From: Streptomyces sp. RFCAC02
GTDB taxonomy: Bacteria > Actinomycetota > Actinomycetes > Streptomycetales > Streptomycetaceae
NCBI RefSeq assembly: GCF_004193175.1
Contig: NZ_SAUH01000001.1
Coordinates: 3,557,001 to 3,621,000, forward strand
Length of the DNA: 64,000 nucleotides
Direction: 5' to 3'
Made by a program: the position numbers and the translations under genes. Of the stretch, positions 54,766 through 63,457 are shown in pieces (the first letter of the stretch is position 1; every line of letters starts with the position of its first letter). Below the pieces are notes generated by a model. That model saw only the letters and a program-made list of their open reading frames with translations, had not been told where the DNA came from and searched no databases.

Positions 54766-56052
54766 ATGAACGTGAGGCGGGACAGCATGAAGGTGACACG
54801 GGGCAGTACCGGTACGAAGGGCAACAGGTGGCGTCTGACGGCGCTGGCGGGGCTGACCGCGGTGGGCGTGGCGGTGGCGTGCACGGCCGGGGCGGCGGCG
54901 GGTGGCGTCGTCGGAGGTGATGCGGCGGCGGCCGCGGGGGCGAGGGGGCACGGCTCCCTGGAACGGGACGCGCGGGCGGTCGTGGACTCCGGCGCGACGG
55001 CCGTGGTGGCCGCCGCCTCGGTCGCCGGGGAGCGCGGGCAGCGCGCGGCGGCGGGTGTGACCGACCTCGACGACCCCCGGCGCGTCGATCCGGGGTCGTA
55101 CTACCGCATCGGCAGCGACACCAAGACGTTCACGGCCGTGGTCGTCCTCCAGCTCGTCGCCGAGGGGCGGCTCGACCTGGGGGACACCGTGGAGCGGTGG
55201 CTTCCCGGCGTCGTCACCGGCCACGGGAACGACGGCAGCCGCGTCACCGTCCGGAACCTCCTCCAGCACACCAGCGGCATCGCCAACTACACCGACATCC
55301 TGTTCGGCGACCCCGGGGCCCTCACGCCCGAGGCGTACGAGGAGGGGCGGTTCGACGTGCTGACGCCCGAGGACAAGGTGGCCCTGGCCATGACCCGGGA
55401 GCCGGGCTGGCTGCCGGACGCCGCGTCGCCCGGGAGCGAGACCCGCTGGTCCTACTCCAACACGAACTACATCCTCGCCGGGATGATCGTCGAACGCGTC
55501 ACCGGCCACTCGTGGGAGCGGGAGGTGCACGAGCGTGTCATCGCCCCGCTCGGGCTCGACCACACCCTCACCTCCGGCACCTCGGCCTACGTCCCGCAGC
55601 CGACCGCGACGGCGTACCTCCAGTTCCCGGGGCAGGAGGAGCTGACCGACACGACGCTGGCGGTCGAGGGCGGCGCCGACGGCGGGATCATCAGCACCGC
55701 CGAGGACATGACCGCGTTCCACCGGGCGCTGCTGGACGGCCGGCTCCTCGGCCCGGCGGAGCTGGCCGAGATGCGCACGACCGTCCCGGCGCCCGACTTC
55801 TCCGCCAGGCCCGGCACCCGCTACGGCCTCGGCCTGGCCTGGAGCCCCATGGAGGGCTGCGACGGCGGCATATGGTTCCACGGCGGCACGTCGTTCGGCA
55901 CGTCCTCCGAGGGCGCCGTCACGGACGACGGCAGGGCCGCAGCCGAGGCCGGGGTCTACACGCTGAGCTTCGCCGACGCGCAGGCCCAGGAGGAGCTGAG
56001 CGCGGCGACGCGGCACCTCGTCGAGCACGCGCTGTGCGGCACCGGCGACTGA
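54766..56052 (+). CDS. secreted serine hydrolase (class C beta-lactamase-like)
   Basis: A 428-aa exported protein of the beta-lactamase/D-alanyl-D-alanine carboxypeptidase family. N-terminal signal with basic start and hydrophobic TALAGLTAVGVAVACTAG. Active-site motifs: S-x-x-K as SDTK (about residue 115), Y-x-N as YSN, and H-x-G near the C terminus (FHGGTSFG). An in-frame ATG at 54787 is an alternative start. The substrate (peptide, ester or lactam) cannot be told. A 26-base palindrome precedes it. Confidence 0.88.
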   Translation: MNVRRDSMKVTRGSTGTKGNRWRLTALAGLTAVGVAVACTAGAAAGGVVGGDAAAAAGARGHGSLERDARAVVDSGATAVVAAASVAGERGQRAAAGVTDLDDPRRVDPGSYYRIGSDTKTFTAVVVLQLVAEGRLDLGDTVERWLPGVVTGHGNDGSRVTVRNLLQHTSGIANYTDILFGDPGALTPEAYEEGRFDVLTPEDKVALAMTREPGWLPDAASPGSETRWSYSNTNYILAGMIVERVTGHSWEREVHERVIAPLGLDHTLTSGTSAYVPQPTATAYLQFPGQEELTDTTLAVEGGADGGIISTAEDMTAFHRALLDGRLLGPAELAEMRTTVPAPDFSARPGTRYGLGLAWSPMEGCDGGIWFHGGTSFGTSSEGAVTDDGRAAAEAGVYTLSFADAQAQEELSAATRHLVEHALCGTGD

Positions 56053-56111
56053 GCGGCGGCGCGCCGGCCGGGTCCGTGCGGCCCCGGGGCCGCACGGACC
56101 GTGCCGAAGGC

Positions 56112-56184
56112 CCGCGGCGTTCGGATGCGGTGCTCGCGAGGTGCCGTGGTCGGCGTCGTGGGACGGGAGAGGCCCGCCGGGCGG
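56112..56184. repeat. degenerate, internally deleted MITE copy (G)
   Basis: Matches the left part of copy A (CGCGGCGT-CGGATGCGGTG) joined directly to its right part (GCGAGGTGCCGTGG-CGGCGTCG), with a decayed terminal repeat (GGCCCGCCGGGCGGGATC). It lies directly after the otsB stop. Confidence 0.55.
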
Positions 56185-56194
56185 GATCGAGCGG

Positions 56195-57013
56195 TCAGAT
56201 GCGCTCGGCCAGTGCCACCAGGAAAGCGGCGACGCCCTCCGGGCCGTCCACCGTCAGGTCGGTCGCGGCCGCCAGCCGTGCCACCTCCTGGCTGCCGCTG
56301 CACACCCGCAGCCCCGGGATGCCGACCGCCCGCAGCCGTGCGATCGCCTCGAAGGCGGGCAGGTCACCCAGGTCGTCCCCGCCGTAGAGCACGCACTCCG
56401 CGCCGGTGGCCCGCGCCAGTTCGGTGAGGGCGGTGCCCTTGTCCATGCCGGGCGGGCGCAGTTCGAGGACCATGCGGCCCGGTTCGAGCGTGAGGCCGTG
56501 GTCGTCGGCGAGACGGCGCAGGGGCGCGCTCAGCTCCTCGAAGGCCGCCTCCGGGTCGGCGGCGCGGCGGGTGTGGACGGCGAGGGCGATGCGCTTGTCC
56601 TCGACGTGGGAGCCGGTACGGGCGGCCAGTTCGTCGACCTCGGCACGGACGGCGGCGATGCCGGGCGGCGGCTCGGGGGCGATGAGCTCACCGGTGGCGG
56701 CGTCCCACCGCTCCGCGCCGTAGGCGCCGAGGACGGTGAGACCGGCCAGTTCGGGATGGCCGTCGAAGCCGCCGAGCCGCACCACGGTGTCGGCGGGGCG
56801 CCCGGTGATGACGGCCAGCGCGGCGATCTTCGGCGCGATGCGGGCCAGCGCCGGGACGGCGTCCGGATGGGCGCGGGCCTGCGCGGGGTCGGCCACGATC
56901 GGTGCGAGGGTCCCGTCGAAGTCGAACGCGAGGAGGGCGCGGTCGGGACGGTTCAGGAGGGAGGCGAGCCCGGCGCGTCCCTCGTCGGTTGCGGGTACGG
57001 GAAGGGTGCCCAT
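56195..57013 (-). CDS. otsB: trehalose-6-phosphate phosphatase
   Basis: A 272-aa HAD-superfamily phosphatase. The nucleophile loop reads AFDFDGTLAPI (about residues 29-39), motif II VITGRP, and the C-terminal GGDDLGDLPAFEAI holds the metal Asp. It dephosphorylates trehalose-6-phosphate. otsA lies 2.2 kb away, separated by DUF3263 and SIS genes and MITE debris. A MITE fragment lies at its 3' end. Confidence 0.93.
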   Translation of the reverse strand: MGTLPVPATDEGRAGLASLLNRPDRALLAFDFDGTLAPIVADPAQARAHPDAVPALARIAPKIAALAVITGRPADTVVRLGGFDGHPELAGLTVLGAYGAERWDAATGELIAPEPPPGIAAVRAEVDELAARTGSHVEDKRIALAVHTRRAADPEAAFEELSAPLRRLADDHGLTLEPGRMVLELRPPGMDKGTALTELARATGAECVLYGGDDLGDLPAFEAIARLRAVGIPGLRVCSGSQEVARLAAATDLTVDGPEGVAAFLVALAERI

Positions 57014-57035
57014 GGCCCCGACTGTACCGGCGGGG

Positions 57036-57338
57036 TCAGCGGCGGGCGCGGCGGGCGTCCCGGACCCGGCGGAGGCGGTTGACCGTCACCGGGTCGTGCC
57101 GGAGGGCGCGCGGATCGTCCAGCAGGGCGTTGAGGAGCTGGTAGTAGCGGGTGGGGGTGAGGTCGAGCTGTTCGCGGATCGCGCGCTCCTTGAGCCCGGG
57201 GCGGGGCCAGCCCCTGCGCTCCACGGCGAGGACGGCCCGCTCACGGGCGGTCAGGCCGCCGGGCGCGGACTCCGGCGGGCGGCCGGCGCCGGTGTCCGGC
57301 TCGCCGTCCGTGTCCCGTTCGTCCTCGTCCGCGCTCAC
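57036..57338 (-). CDS. DUF3263 protein
   Basis: A 100-aa protein with a helix-turn-helix-like DUF3263 domain: LTARERAVLAVERRGWPRPGLKERAIREQLDLTPTRYYQLLN (split here only by description; central residues 29-70). The family has no known function but looks DNA-binding. GTG start at 57338. It lies 22 bases upstream of otsB on the same strand, so the two are probably co-transcribed. MITE copy B begins 12 bases before its start. Confidence 0.85.
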   Translation of the reverse strand: MSADEDERDTDGEPDTGAGRPPESAPGGLTARERAVLAVERRGWPRPGLKERAIREQLDLTPTRYYQLLNALLDDPRALRHDPVTVNRLRRVRDARRARR

Positions 57339-57349
57339 CCGTTCAGTCT

Positions 57350-57455
57350 AGGGTCTGCCCGGCGGGACACGACGGGTATGAGCTGCGGTCCGGCGCCTTG
57401 CGATGCACCGCGTCCGACGCCGCGAGCCCGCGCCGAGACCCGCCGGACAGACCCC
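57350..57455. mobile_element. MITE-like element, internally deleted copy B
   Basis: A 106-base element with terminal repeats AGGGTCTGCCCGGCGGGAC and GACCCGCCGGACAGACCCC. CTAG overlaps the left end. It has lost about 57 internal bases relative to the 163-base copies A and C. It lies between the DUF3263 and SIS genes, which are divergent. Confidence 0.75.
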
Positions 57456-57598
57456 GGGCGGCGGCTCCGACAGGAGGCGGGATGCGGCCGTGCGGGGGAG
57501 TCCCCGTCCGCCGGGGTGTGGACGGGCACGCGTCGGGCAGGGCTCCCTCACGCACCCGGCGACCGTGTCCCCCGCGCGGGGGACGAGGAGGATGGCGC

Positions 57599-58540
57599 AT
57601 GACCGAAATCCCGCTCACCGCCCGCGAGATCGCGACCCAGCCGGAGTGCTGGCGGCGCGCCGCCCTCGATGCGCGCGCCGCCGGGGAGGCCGGGTTCGGC
57701 GCCTCCGCGCTGCCCCGGCCGGGGGAGCGCGTCGCCGTCACCGGCTGCGGGACGTCCTGGTTCGTGGCGCAGGCGTACGCGGCGCTGCGGGAGAGGGCCG
57801 GGCAGGGCGTCACGGACGCGTTCGCGGCGTCGCAGTTCCCGGTGGCCCGTGCCTACGACCGCGTGGTGGCGATCACGCGGTCGGGCACGACGACGGAGGT
57901 GCTCGACGCGGTCGGCGCGGTCAGGGCGGCATGGCCCGCGGTCCCGGTCCTGGCGCTGACGGCCGACCCGGCCTCCCCGGTGATGCGGGCGGCGCAGCAC
58001 GTCGCGGTCCTCGACTACGCGGACGAGTGGTCGGTCGTGCAGACGCGGTTCGCGACCAGCGCCCTGGCGTTCCTGCGGGCGGCGCTGGAGGCCGAGGGGC
58101 CGCTCCCCGAGGGGGTGGCGTCCGTGGAGCGCGCGGCCGCCGACGCGGCCACGGCGCTCGACGACGACCTGCCCCCGGAGGCCGTCGCGGCGGAGCAGTG
58201 GACGTTCCTCGGCACGGGGTGGGCGTACGGGCTGGCGCAGGAGGCGGCGCTGAAGCTGCGGGAGGCGGCGGGCGCGTGGACCGAGGCGTACCCGCTGCCG
58301 GAGTACCGGCACGGGCCGCTGGCCATCGCGGCGCCCGGGCGGGTGGTGTGGCTGCTCGGCGGCGCGCCGGACGGCTTCGCGGCCGAGATCGGACGGACGG
58401 GGGTCTCGGTGGTGCGCGGGCGGCTCGACCCGATGGCGGAGCTGGTCCGCGCCCAGCGGCTCGCCGTCGAGATCGCGCGGCGGCGCGGCCTCGACCCGGA
58501 CCGCCCGCGCAACCTGCGGCGGTCGGTCATCCTGCGCTGA
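57599..58540 (+). CDS. SIS-domain sugar isomerase-like protein
   Basis: A 313-aa protein with two SIS domains (about 35-165 and 185-305). Phosphosugar loops: VAVTGCGTSWFVAQAYAAL and AITRSGTTTEVLDA in the first domain, FLGTGWAYGLAQEAALKLREA in the second. It resembles the isomerase half of GlmS and AgaS-type aminosugar isomerases. The exact reaction is not known; a role in amino-sugar phosphate handling fits the nearby nagKA genes but is inference. AGGAGGA precedes the ATG at 57599. Confidence 0.88.
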   Translation: MTEIPLTAREIATQPECWRRAALDARAAGEAGFGASALPRPGERVAVTGCGTSWFVAQAYAALRERAGQGVTDAFAASQFPVARAYDRVVAITRSGTTTEVLDAVGAVRAAWPAVPVLALTADPASPVMRAAQHVAVLDYADEWSVVQTRFATSALAFLRAALEAEGPLPEGVASVERAAADAATALDDDLPPEAVAAEQWTFLGTGWAYGLAQEAALKLREAAGAWTEAYPLPEYRHGPLAIAAPGRVVWLLGGAPDGFAAEIGRTGVSVVRGRLDPMAELVRAQRLAVEIARRRGLDPDRPRNLRRSVILR

Positions 58541-58690
58541 CCCCCACCGCTGCCGGCCCTGCCGGGCGGTCCGTCCGCGGAACGCGCCGGTGTGCGGCCG
58601 TCCGCGATCGGTGGCACGCCGTCGGTACGGGTCGCCGGCACGGGGGTGTGCGGGGACTCCCCGTGGCAGGCGTGCCGGTGGGCGGCGTTC
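58541..58690. other. intergenic region after SIS gene
   Basis: No gene or clear repeat is seen before the run of MITE fragments that begins near 58691. It may hold older decayed copies that I cannot recognise. Confidence 0.4.
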
Positions 58691-58764
58691 GCGCGCGATC
58701 CGGCAACACGGCGAGGTGCCGCTGCCGGCGTCGCGGGACGGGCACGTTCCGCCGGGTGGACCCC
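58691..58764. repeat. degenerate MITE fragment (E)
   Basis: Matches the right half of copy A (GCGCGCGAT-CGGCAACACGGCGAGG, then CGGCGTCGCGGGACGGGCA) and ends in a decayed terminal repeat TTCCGCCGGGTGGACCCC. The left half is missing. Confidence 0.6.
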
Positions 58765-58811
58765 GGTGCCGGGGCAGGCGGGGTCGCCCGTCGAGGCGTG
58801 GCGTCCGGGGC

Positions 58812-58914
58812 GGTGCATCGGAAGGCGTCGGGTCGTCGTTGTACTGGGCGCGCTTGGCTGATGCGGCAACGCGGCGAGACGCCGCGCCGTGCCGGGCGAC
58901 GCGACGGGGCGGAC
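58812..58914. repeat. degenerate MITE fragment (F)
   Basis: Retains GGTGCATCGGAAGGCGTCGG and TGATGCGGCAACGCGGCGAG of the element interior but both terminal repeats are lost. Most eroded of the copies. Confidence 0.45.
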
Positions 58915-58933
58915 CTCGCCTGGCGCGGCCCTC

Positions 58934-59080
58934 GGGGTCCGTCCGGCGGGTCATGGCGCGGGCTCGCGGCGTGGGACGCGGTGCGTCGGAAGGTGCCGGA
59001 CGGCAGCTCAGGCCCGTCCGTAAGCGCGCGATGCGGCGAGGTGCCGCTGCCGGCGTCGCGAGTTCCGCCGGGCAGGCCCT
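58934..59080. mobile_element. MITE-like element, copy D
   Basis: About 147 bases with terminal repeats GGGGTCCGTCCGGCGGGTC and GTTCCGCCGGGCAGGCCCT. Same orientation as copy A, about 80 percent alike by eye. Its right end abuts copy C at a shared CTAG (GGCCCTAGGGG). Confidence 0.7.
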
Positions 59081-59243
59081 AGGGGCTGTCCGGCGGGTCT
59101 TGCCTGTCTCGCGACGCCGGCTACGGCACCTCGCTGCGTTGCCGTATCGCGCGAATACGGTCGGGTATGAGCTGCGATCCGGCGCCTTGCGATGCACCGC
59201 ATCCGACGCCGCGAGCCGCGCCAAGATCCGCCGGGCAGACCCT
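59081..59243. mobile_element. MITE-like element, copy C
   Basis: A 163-base copy in reverse orientation to A, flanked on both sides by CTAG, which is the probable target duplication. Terminal repeats GGGCTGTCCGGCGGGTC and GATCCGCCGGGCAGACC. Its right CTAG provides the otsA stop codon (TAG on the minus strand). Confidence 0.8.
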
Positions 59244-60672
59244 AGCCCTCGCGCAGGGCCGTGAGCTGGTCGAGGAACCAGCGGGACGGCGGCAGTGCCG
59301 TCGCGGCCGCCGCGAGGCGCTTGGTGCGCCGCTCCCGTTCGTCGGCCGGCATCGACAGCGCGCGGTGCAGCGCCTCCGCCGTGCCCCGGATGTCGTACGG
59401 GTTGACCATGATGGCGTCATCGGACAGCTCGGCCGCCGCGCCCGCCTCCGTCGACAGGACGAGGGCCACGCCCCGCTCCGAGACGACCGGCACCTCCTTG
59501 GCGACGAGGTTCATGCCGTCACGGATCGGGTTGACGAGGGCCACGTCCGCCATCCGGTACGCGGCGAGCGACCGCGCGAAGTCGTCCCGCACATGCAGGA
59601 CCACCGGCGTCCAGTCGCCCTCGGCGAACTCCGCGTTGATGCCGTCCGCGACCCGCGACACCTCGGCCGTGTACGCGCGGTACACCTCCAGGTCCTGCCG
59701 CGACGGGTACGCGAACGCCACATGCGTCACCCTGCCCCGCCACTCGGGAGAGTCCGTCAGCAGCCGTCGGAACGCGTGCAGGCCCCGCACGATGTTCTTC
59801 GACAGCTCCGTCCTGTCCACCCGCACGACGGTGCGCCGGTCGCCCACCTGCTTCCGCAGCCCAGCGAGCCGCTCGTCCACGTCGGGCCGGAACGCCCGCT
59901 CCCGCAGGAACCCGGCGTCCGCGCCGAGCCTGTGCACACCGATCCGCGTCGTACGGCCCCCGTACGTCACCGACCCGTCGGGACCGACCTCGGCGCCCAG
60001 CACGTCCGCGCAGCACGCCGCGAACGCGTCCGCCCACCGCCGCGTCAGGAACGCCGCGCGGTCGGCACCCAGAATGCCCGTCAGGACCTGCCGCGCCACG
60101 GCGTCCGGCAGGATCCGGAACAGCTCGGGCGGCGCCCACGGCGTGTGCGAGAAGTGGCCGATCCGCAGGTCCGGGCGCCGCTGACGCAGCAGCCCCGGCA
60201 CGAGCGACAGGTGGTAGTCCTGCACGAGGACGGCAGCGCCCCGCTCGGCCTCGTCCGCCAGCGCGTCAGCGAACGCCTCGCTGTACGCCTCGTACCCGGC
60301 CCACTGCTTCTCGAAGGCGGCGTCGAAGACCGGCTCGAACGGCGTCTGGTACAGCAGGTGGTGGACGAACCACAGGACGGAGTTCGCGACGCCGTTGTAG
60401 GCCGCGTCGAACGTCTCGGCGGGGATGTCCAGCATCCGCACCGCCTGCCCGCCCGTGTCCGCCTCGGGAAGCCGCCCGCCGTGGTGCCCCGCCGCCTCCC
60501 TGTCGCCCTCGCCGAGGGCCGCGCACACCCAGGTACCCGCCTCGGGGCCGAGCGCGCTCAGGCCCGACACGAGGCCGCCGCCGCCGCGCTTCGCGACCAG
60601 GGACCCGTCGTCGGCCGGGGAGTAGCTCACCGGACCACGGTTCGAGGCGACCAGTACCTGCTTCGCGGTCAT
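59242..60672 (-). CDS. otsA: trehalose-6-phosphate synthase
   Basis: A 476-aa GT20 enzyme joining a nucleotide-glucose to glucose-6-phosphate. N-terminal VLVASNRGPVSY, then VQDYHLSLVPGLLRQRRPD, HTPWAPPELF, RVDRTELSKN and GMNLVAKEVP, all OtsA hallmarks. The stop codon TAG lies in the CTAG target site of MITE copy C, so the last residues (LTALREG) may have been fixed or trimmed by the insertion. ATG at 60672 with GGAGGA upstream. otsB is 2.2 kb away on the same strand. Confidence 0.94.
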   Translation of the reverse strand: MTAKQVLVASNRGPVSYSPADDGSLVAKRGGGGLVSGLSALGPEAGTWVCAALGEGDREAAGHHGGRLPEADTGGQAVRMLDIPAETFDAAYNGVANSVLWFVHHLLYQTPFEPVFDAAFEKQWAGYEAYSEAFADALADEAERGAAVLVQDYHLSLVPGLLRQRRPDLRIGHFSHTPWAPPELFRILPDAVARQVLTGILGADRAAFLTRRWADAFAACCADVLGAEVGPDGSVTYGGRTTRIGVHRLGADAGFLRERAFRPDVDERLAGLRKQVGDRRTVVRVDRTELSKNIVRGLHAFRRLLTDSPEWRGRVTHVAFAYPSRQDLEVYRAYTAEVSRVADGINAEFAEGDWTPVVLHVRDDFARSLAAYRMADVALVNPIRDGMNLVAKEVPVVSERGVALVLSTEAGAAAELSDDAIMVNPYDIRGTAEALHRALSMPADERERRTKRLAAAATALPPSRWFLDQLTALREG

Positions 60673-60831
60673 CGGTCCTCCAGCGCTCGGCACGGGCGTA
60701 CGCCCCCGGTGAGGCGGAGGCTAACCGACCGCACGGCCGGCGAAACGTGGGAACCGTCACACCGCCCGCGCGTCCCCGCGACCGGGCGTACCGGCGCGTG
60801 ACCCGCGCCGCGCGCCGTCACGGCAGCCGCC

Positions 60832-61800
60832 TCACGCGGCCTGCCGGCGCGCCGCGTACTCCGGCACCCCGCACATCGGGGGCCGCTCGTCGGCGTCGAT
60901 CGGGTGCGTGCGCGGGGAGAAGGCGCCCTCCTCCGTGCGCTCGAACTGGGTGAGCCCCACGCGTTTCGGCAGCACGGTGCCGGGCAGGCGGCTCTGCGCG
61001 GTCCGCATGATCGCCGTGGACATGCGGCCCAGGGCCTGCCCGTCCTGGTGGCGGTGCTTGCGCACCCCGACGTCCACCTGGGCCACCGCGTCGAGACCCG
61101 CGACGTGCAGCGTGTCGATGAGCAGGCCCAGCTCCACGCCGTAGCCGACGGGGAACGGCAGCCGCTCCAGGAGCGACCTGCGGGCCGCGTACTCGCCGCC
61201 CAGGGGCTGCACCACGCCGGCGAGCTGCGGCCAGTGCAGGTTCAGCAGGGGGCGGGCCACCAGCTCCGTGACGCGGCCGCCCTGGTGCGCGCCGGTGGGC
61301 TTGTCGCCGAGCGGGCGGTCGTACATCGCCTTCACGAGCTGGACGTCCGGCTCGGTCAGCAGCGGGCCGAGGATGCCCGACACGAACCGCGAGTCGAAGT
61401 CCCGCAGGTCGGCGTCCACGAAGGCGATGATCTCGCCGCTCGCCGCGAGCAGTGAGCGCCACAGCACCTCGCCCTTGCCGGGGGCCGCCGGGATGCGCGG
61501 GAGGATCTCGTCGCGGTGCACGACCTTGGCGCCCGCCGCGGCGGCGGTCTCGGAGGTGCGGTCGGTGGATCCGGAATCCACCACGATCAGCTCGTCGATC
61601 AGTGGCACGGTCTCCATCAGGTCGCGCCGCAGCGCCTCCACGATGGCACCGACGGTCGCCTCCTCGTTGAGCGCGGGGAGGACCACGCTGATGCTCCCTG
61701 CCGCGCCTGCTGCCCGCTTCGCGTTCAACAGCTGCGGCAGCGGGCGGTCAGCGGCGCTCCAGGACCGGCGGTGCAGCCACGTCCTTGCCTCTTCCAGCAC
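60832..61800 (-). CDS. gpgS: glucosyl-3-phosphoglycerate synthase
   Basis: A 322-aa GT81 enzyme that makes glucosyl-3-phosphoglycerate from UDP-glucose and 3-phosphoglycerate, a precursor of glucosylglycerate or methylglucose polymers. Donor loop VVLPALNEEATVGAIV, DSGSTDRTSE, and the metal-binding VDADLRDFD; GVVQPLGGEYAARRSLLE is typical. GTG at 61800 follows CAGGAG at eight bases. Another compatible-solute gene beside otsA. Confidence 0.92.
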   Translation of the reverse strand: MLEEARTWLHRRSWSAADRPLPQLLNAKRAAGAAGSISVVLPALNEEATVGAIVEALRRDLMETVPLIDELIVVDSGSTDRTSETAAAAGAKVVHRDEILPRIPAAPGKGEVLWRSLLAASGEIIAFVDADLRDFDSRFVSGILGPLLTEPDVQLVKAMYDRPLGDKPTGAHQGGRVTELVARPLLNLHWPQLAGVVQPLGGEYAARRSLLERLPFPVGYGVELGLLIDTLHVAGLDAVAQVDVGVRKHRHQDGQALGRMSTAIMRTAQSRLPGTVLPKRVGLTQFERTEEGAFSPRTHPIDADERPPMCGVPEYAARRQAA

Positions 61801-62010
61801 GAATGTCGCTCCTGTTCGCGTTCGGCCACTTTTACTCCATATGGCCGTGTCTGCCCTTTCCGGGCGGAGCCGAACCCGCTCACGCGCCGGATTTTGCCCT
61901 GCGTCTCGCGGATCGGACGGCCCGAGCCATTGTGGAGGTCGTCCGTTACAGTCTCGAACAGCGCAGGTGTCCTCCGCATATCGGGGGTCCCTCGCCGACA
62001 ACCGCATACC
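61801..62010. other. intergenic region gpgS/thrC leader
   Basis: About 210 bases upstream of the SAM riboswitch and of gpgS, with several A/T-rich words (TTTTACTCCATATGG near 61830; CGTTACAGTCTCG near 61943) that may hold the divergent promoters. No gene is seen. Confidence 0.5.
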
Positions 62011-62122
62011 GCTCATCCAGAGGGGCAGAGGGAACGGCCCGTTGAAGCCCCGGCAACCCTTCCGCCGGTTCCGCGTTCGCACGCGGGGCGCCCGGTGGGG
62101 AAGGTGCCAATTCCGTCCCGGG
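62011..62122 (+). promoter_or_regulatory. SAM-I (S-box) riboswitch upstream of thrC
   Basis: The conserved SAM-I core is present in order: CTCATCCAGAGGGGCAGAGG, GAACGGCCCGTTGAAGCCC, CGGCAACCC and, after a variable hairpin, AAGGTGCCAATTCCGTCCC. The aptamer ends about 45 bases before the thrC start, whose GAGGAGAGGGG site could be sequestered. High SAM would then lower threonine synthase and leave homoserine phosphate for methionine. Confidence 0.9.
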
Positions 62123-62167
62123 GCGAAGTCCGCCCGCGGGGAAGATGAGGAGAGGGGCCTCGCACCC

Positions 62168-63457
62168 ATGTCCGTGCTGACCGAATCCGATCAGTCACCC
62201 GCCGCCACCGTCGATCTCGGACCCGCCGCGGCGCTGTCCTGCCGGGAGTGCGGGGAACGTTTCCCCCTCGCGCCCATCTTCGCGTGCTCCTCCTGTTTCG
62301 GCCCCCTGGAGATCGCCTACGACCTCCCCACGGGGGACCCCGAGGGCCTGCGCCGCCGCATCGAGGCCGGGCCGAAGAACATCTGGCGCTACGCGCCGCT
62401 GCTGCCCGTCCCCGCCGACGTGGCCGACAAGCCGAACCTCAACCCCGGCTTCACCCAGCTCATCAGGGCGGACCGGCTCGCCGCCGAGCTCGGCGTCACG
62501 GGCGGCCTGTACGTGAAGGACGACTCGGGCAACCCGACGCACTCCTTCAAGGACCGCGTCGTCGCCCAGGCCCTGGAGGCCGCCCGCGCCTTCGGCTTCA
62601 CCACGCTGTCCTGCTCCTCCACCGGCAACCTGGCGGGCGCCGTCGGCGCCGCCGCCGCGCGGGCCGGCCTGCGCTCCTGCGTCTTCATCCCGCACGACCT
62701 GGAGGCGGGCAAGGTCGTCATGGCCGCGGTCTACGGCGGCCAGGTGGTCGCCATCGACGGCACCTACGACGACGTGAACCGTTTCTGCAGCGAGCTGATC
62801 GGCGACCCGCTCGGCGAGGGCTGGGGCTTCGTCAACGTCAACCTGCGCCCGTACTACGGCGAGGGCTCGAAGACCCTGGCGTTCGAGATCTGCGAGCAGC
62901 TCGGCTGGCGGCTGCCGGACCAGATCGTCATCCCCATCGCCTCGGGCTCGCAGCTCACCAAGATCGACAAGGGCCTCAAGGAGCTGATCGAGGTCGGACT
63001 CGTCGAGGACCGGCCGTACCGGATCTTCGGCGCCCAGGCCGAGGGCTGCTCCCCGGTGGCGCGCGCCTGGCGCGAGGGCCGCGACGTGGTGCGGCCGGTG
63101 AAGCCGGACACGATCGCCAAGTCCCTCGCCATCGGCAACCCGGCGGACGGCCCGTACGTCCTGGACATCGCCCGGCGCACGGGCGGGGCGGTCGAGTCCG
63201 TCACGGACGAGGAGATCGTCTCCGCCGTCAAGCTGCTGGCGCGGACCGAGGGCGTCTTCACGGAGACGGCGGGCGGCGTGACGCTGGGTGTGACCCGCAA
63301 GCTGATCGAGGCCGGCGTCCTCGACCCGGCGCTGACCACCGTCGTCGTGAACACCGGCGACGGCCTGAAGACCCTGGACGCGGTGGCGCCCACCACCGGT
63401 CCCACCGCGACCATCCGTCCGTCCCTGGACGCCTTCCGAGAGGCTGGCCTGGCATGA
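62168..63457 (+). CDS. thrC: threonine synthase
   Basis: A 429-aa PLP enzyme converting phosphohomoserine to threonine. An N-terminal zinc ribbon (CRECG and CSSC pairs, residues 26-45) precedes the catalytic fold. The PLP Lys is in NPTHSFKDRVV (about 126), the SSTGNLAGAVGAAAA segment binds cofactor phosphate, and SQLTKIDKGLKEL is typical. ATG at 62168 has GAGGAGAGGGG upstream. A SAM riboswitch precedes it. It overlaps cysO by ATGA. Confidence 0.95.
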   Translation: MSVLTESDQSPAATVDLGPAAALSCRECGERFPLAPIFACSSCFGPLEIAYDLPTGDPEGLRRRIEAGPKNIWRYAPLLPVPADVADKPNLNPGFTQLIRADRLAAELGVTGGLYVKDDSGNPTHSFKDRVVAQALEAARAFGFTTLSCSSTGNLAGAVGAAAARAGLRSCVFIPHDLEAGKVVMAAVYGGQVVAIDGTYDDVNRFCSELIGDPLGEGWGFVNVNLRPYYGEGSKTLAFEICEQLGWRLPDQIVIPIASGSQLTKIDKGLKELIEVGLVEDRPYRIFGAQAEGCSPVARAWREGRDVVRPVKPDTIAKSLAIGNPADGPYVLDIARRTGGAVESVTDEEIVSAVKLLARTEGVFTETAGGVTLGVTRKLIEAGVLDPALTTVVVNTGDGLKTLDAVAPTTGPTATIRPSLDAFREAGLA

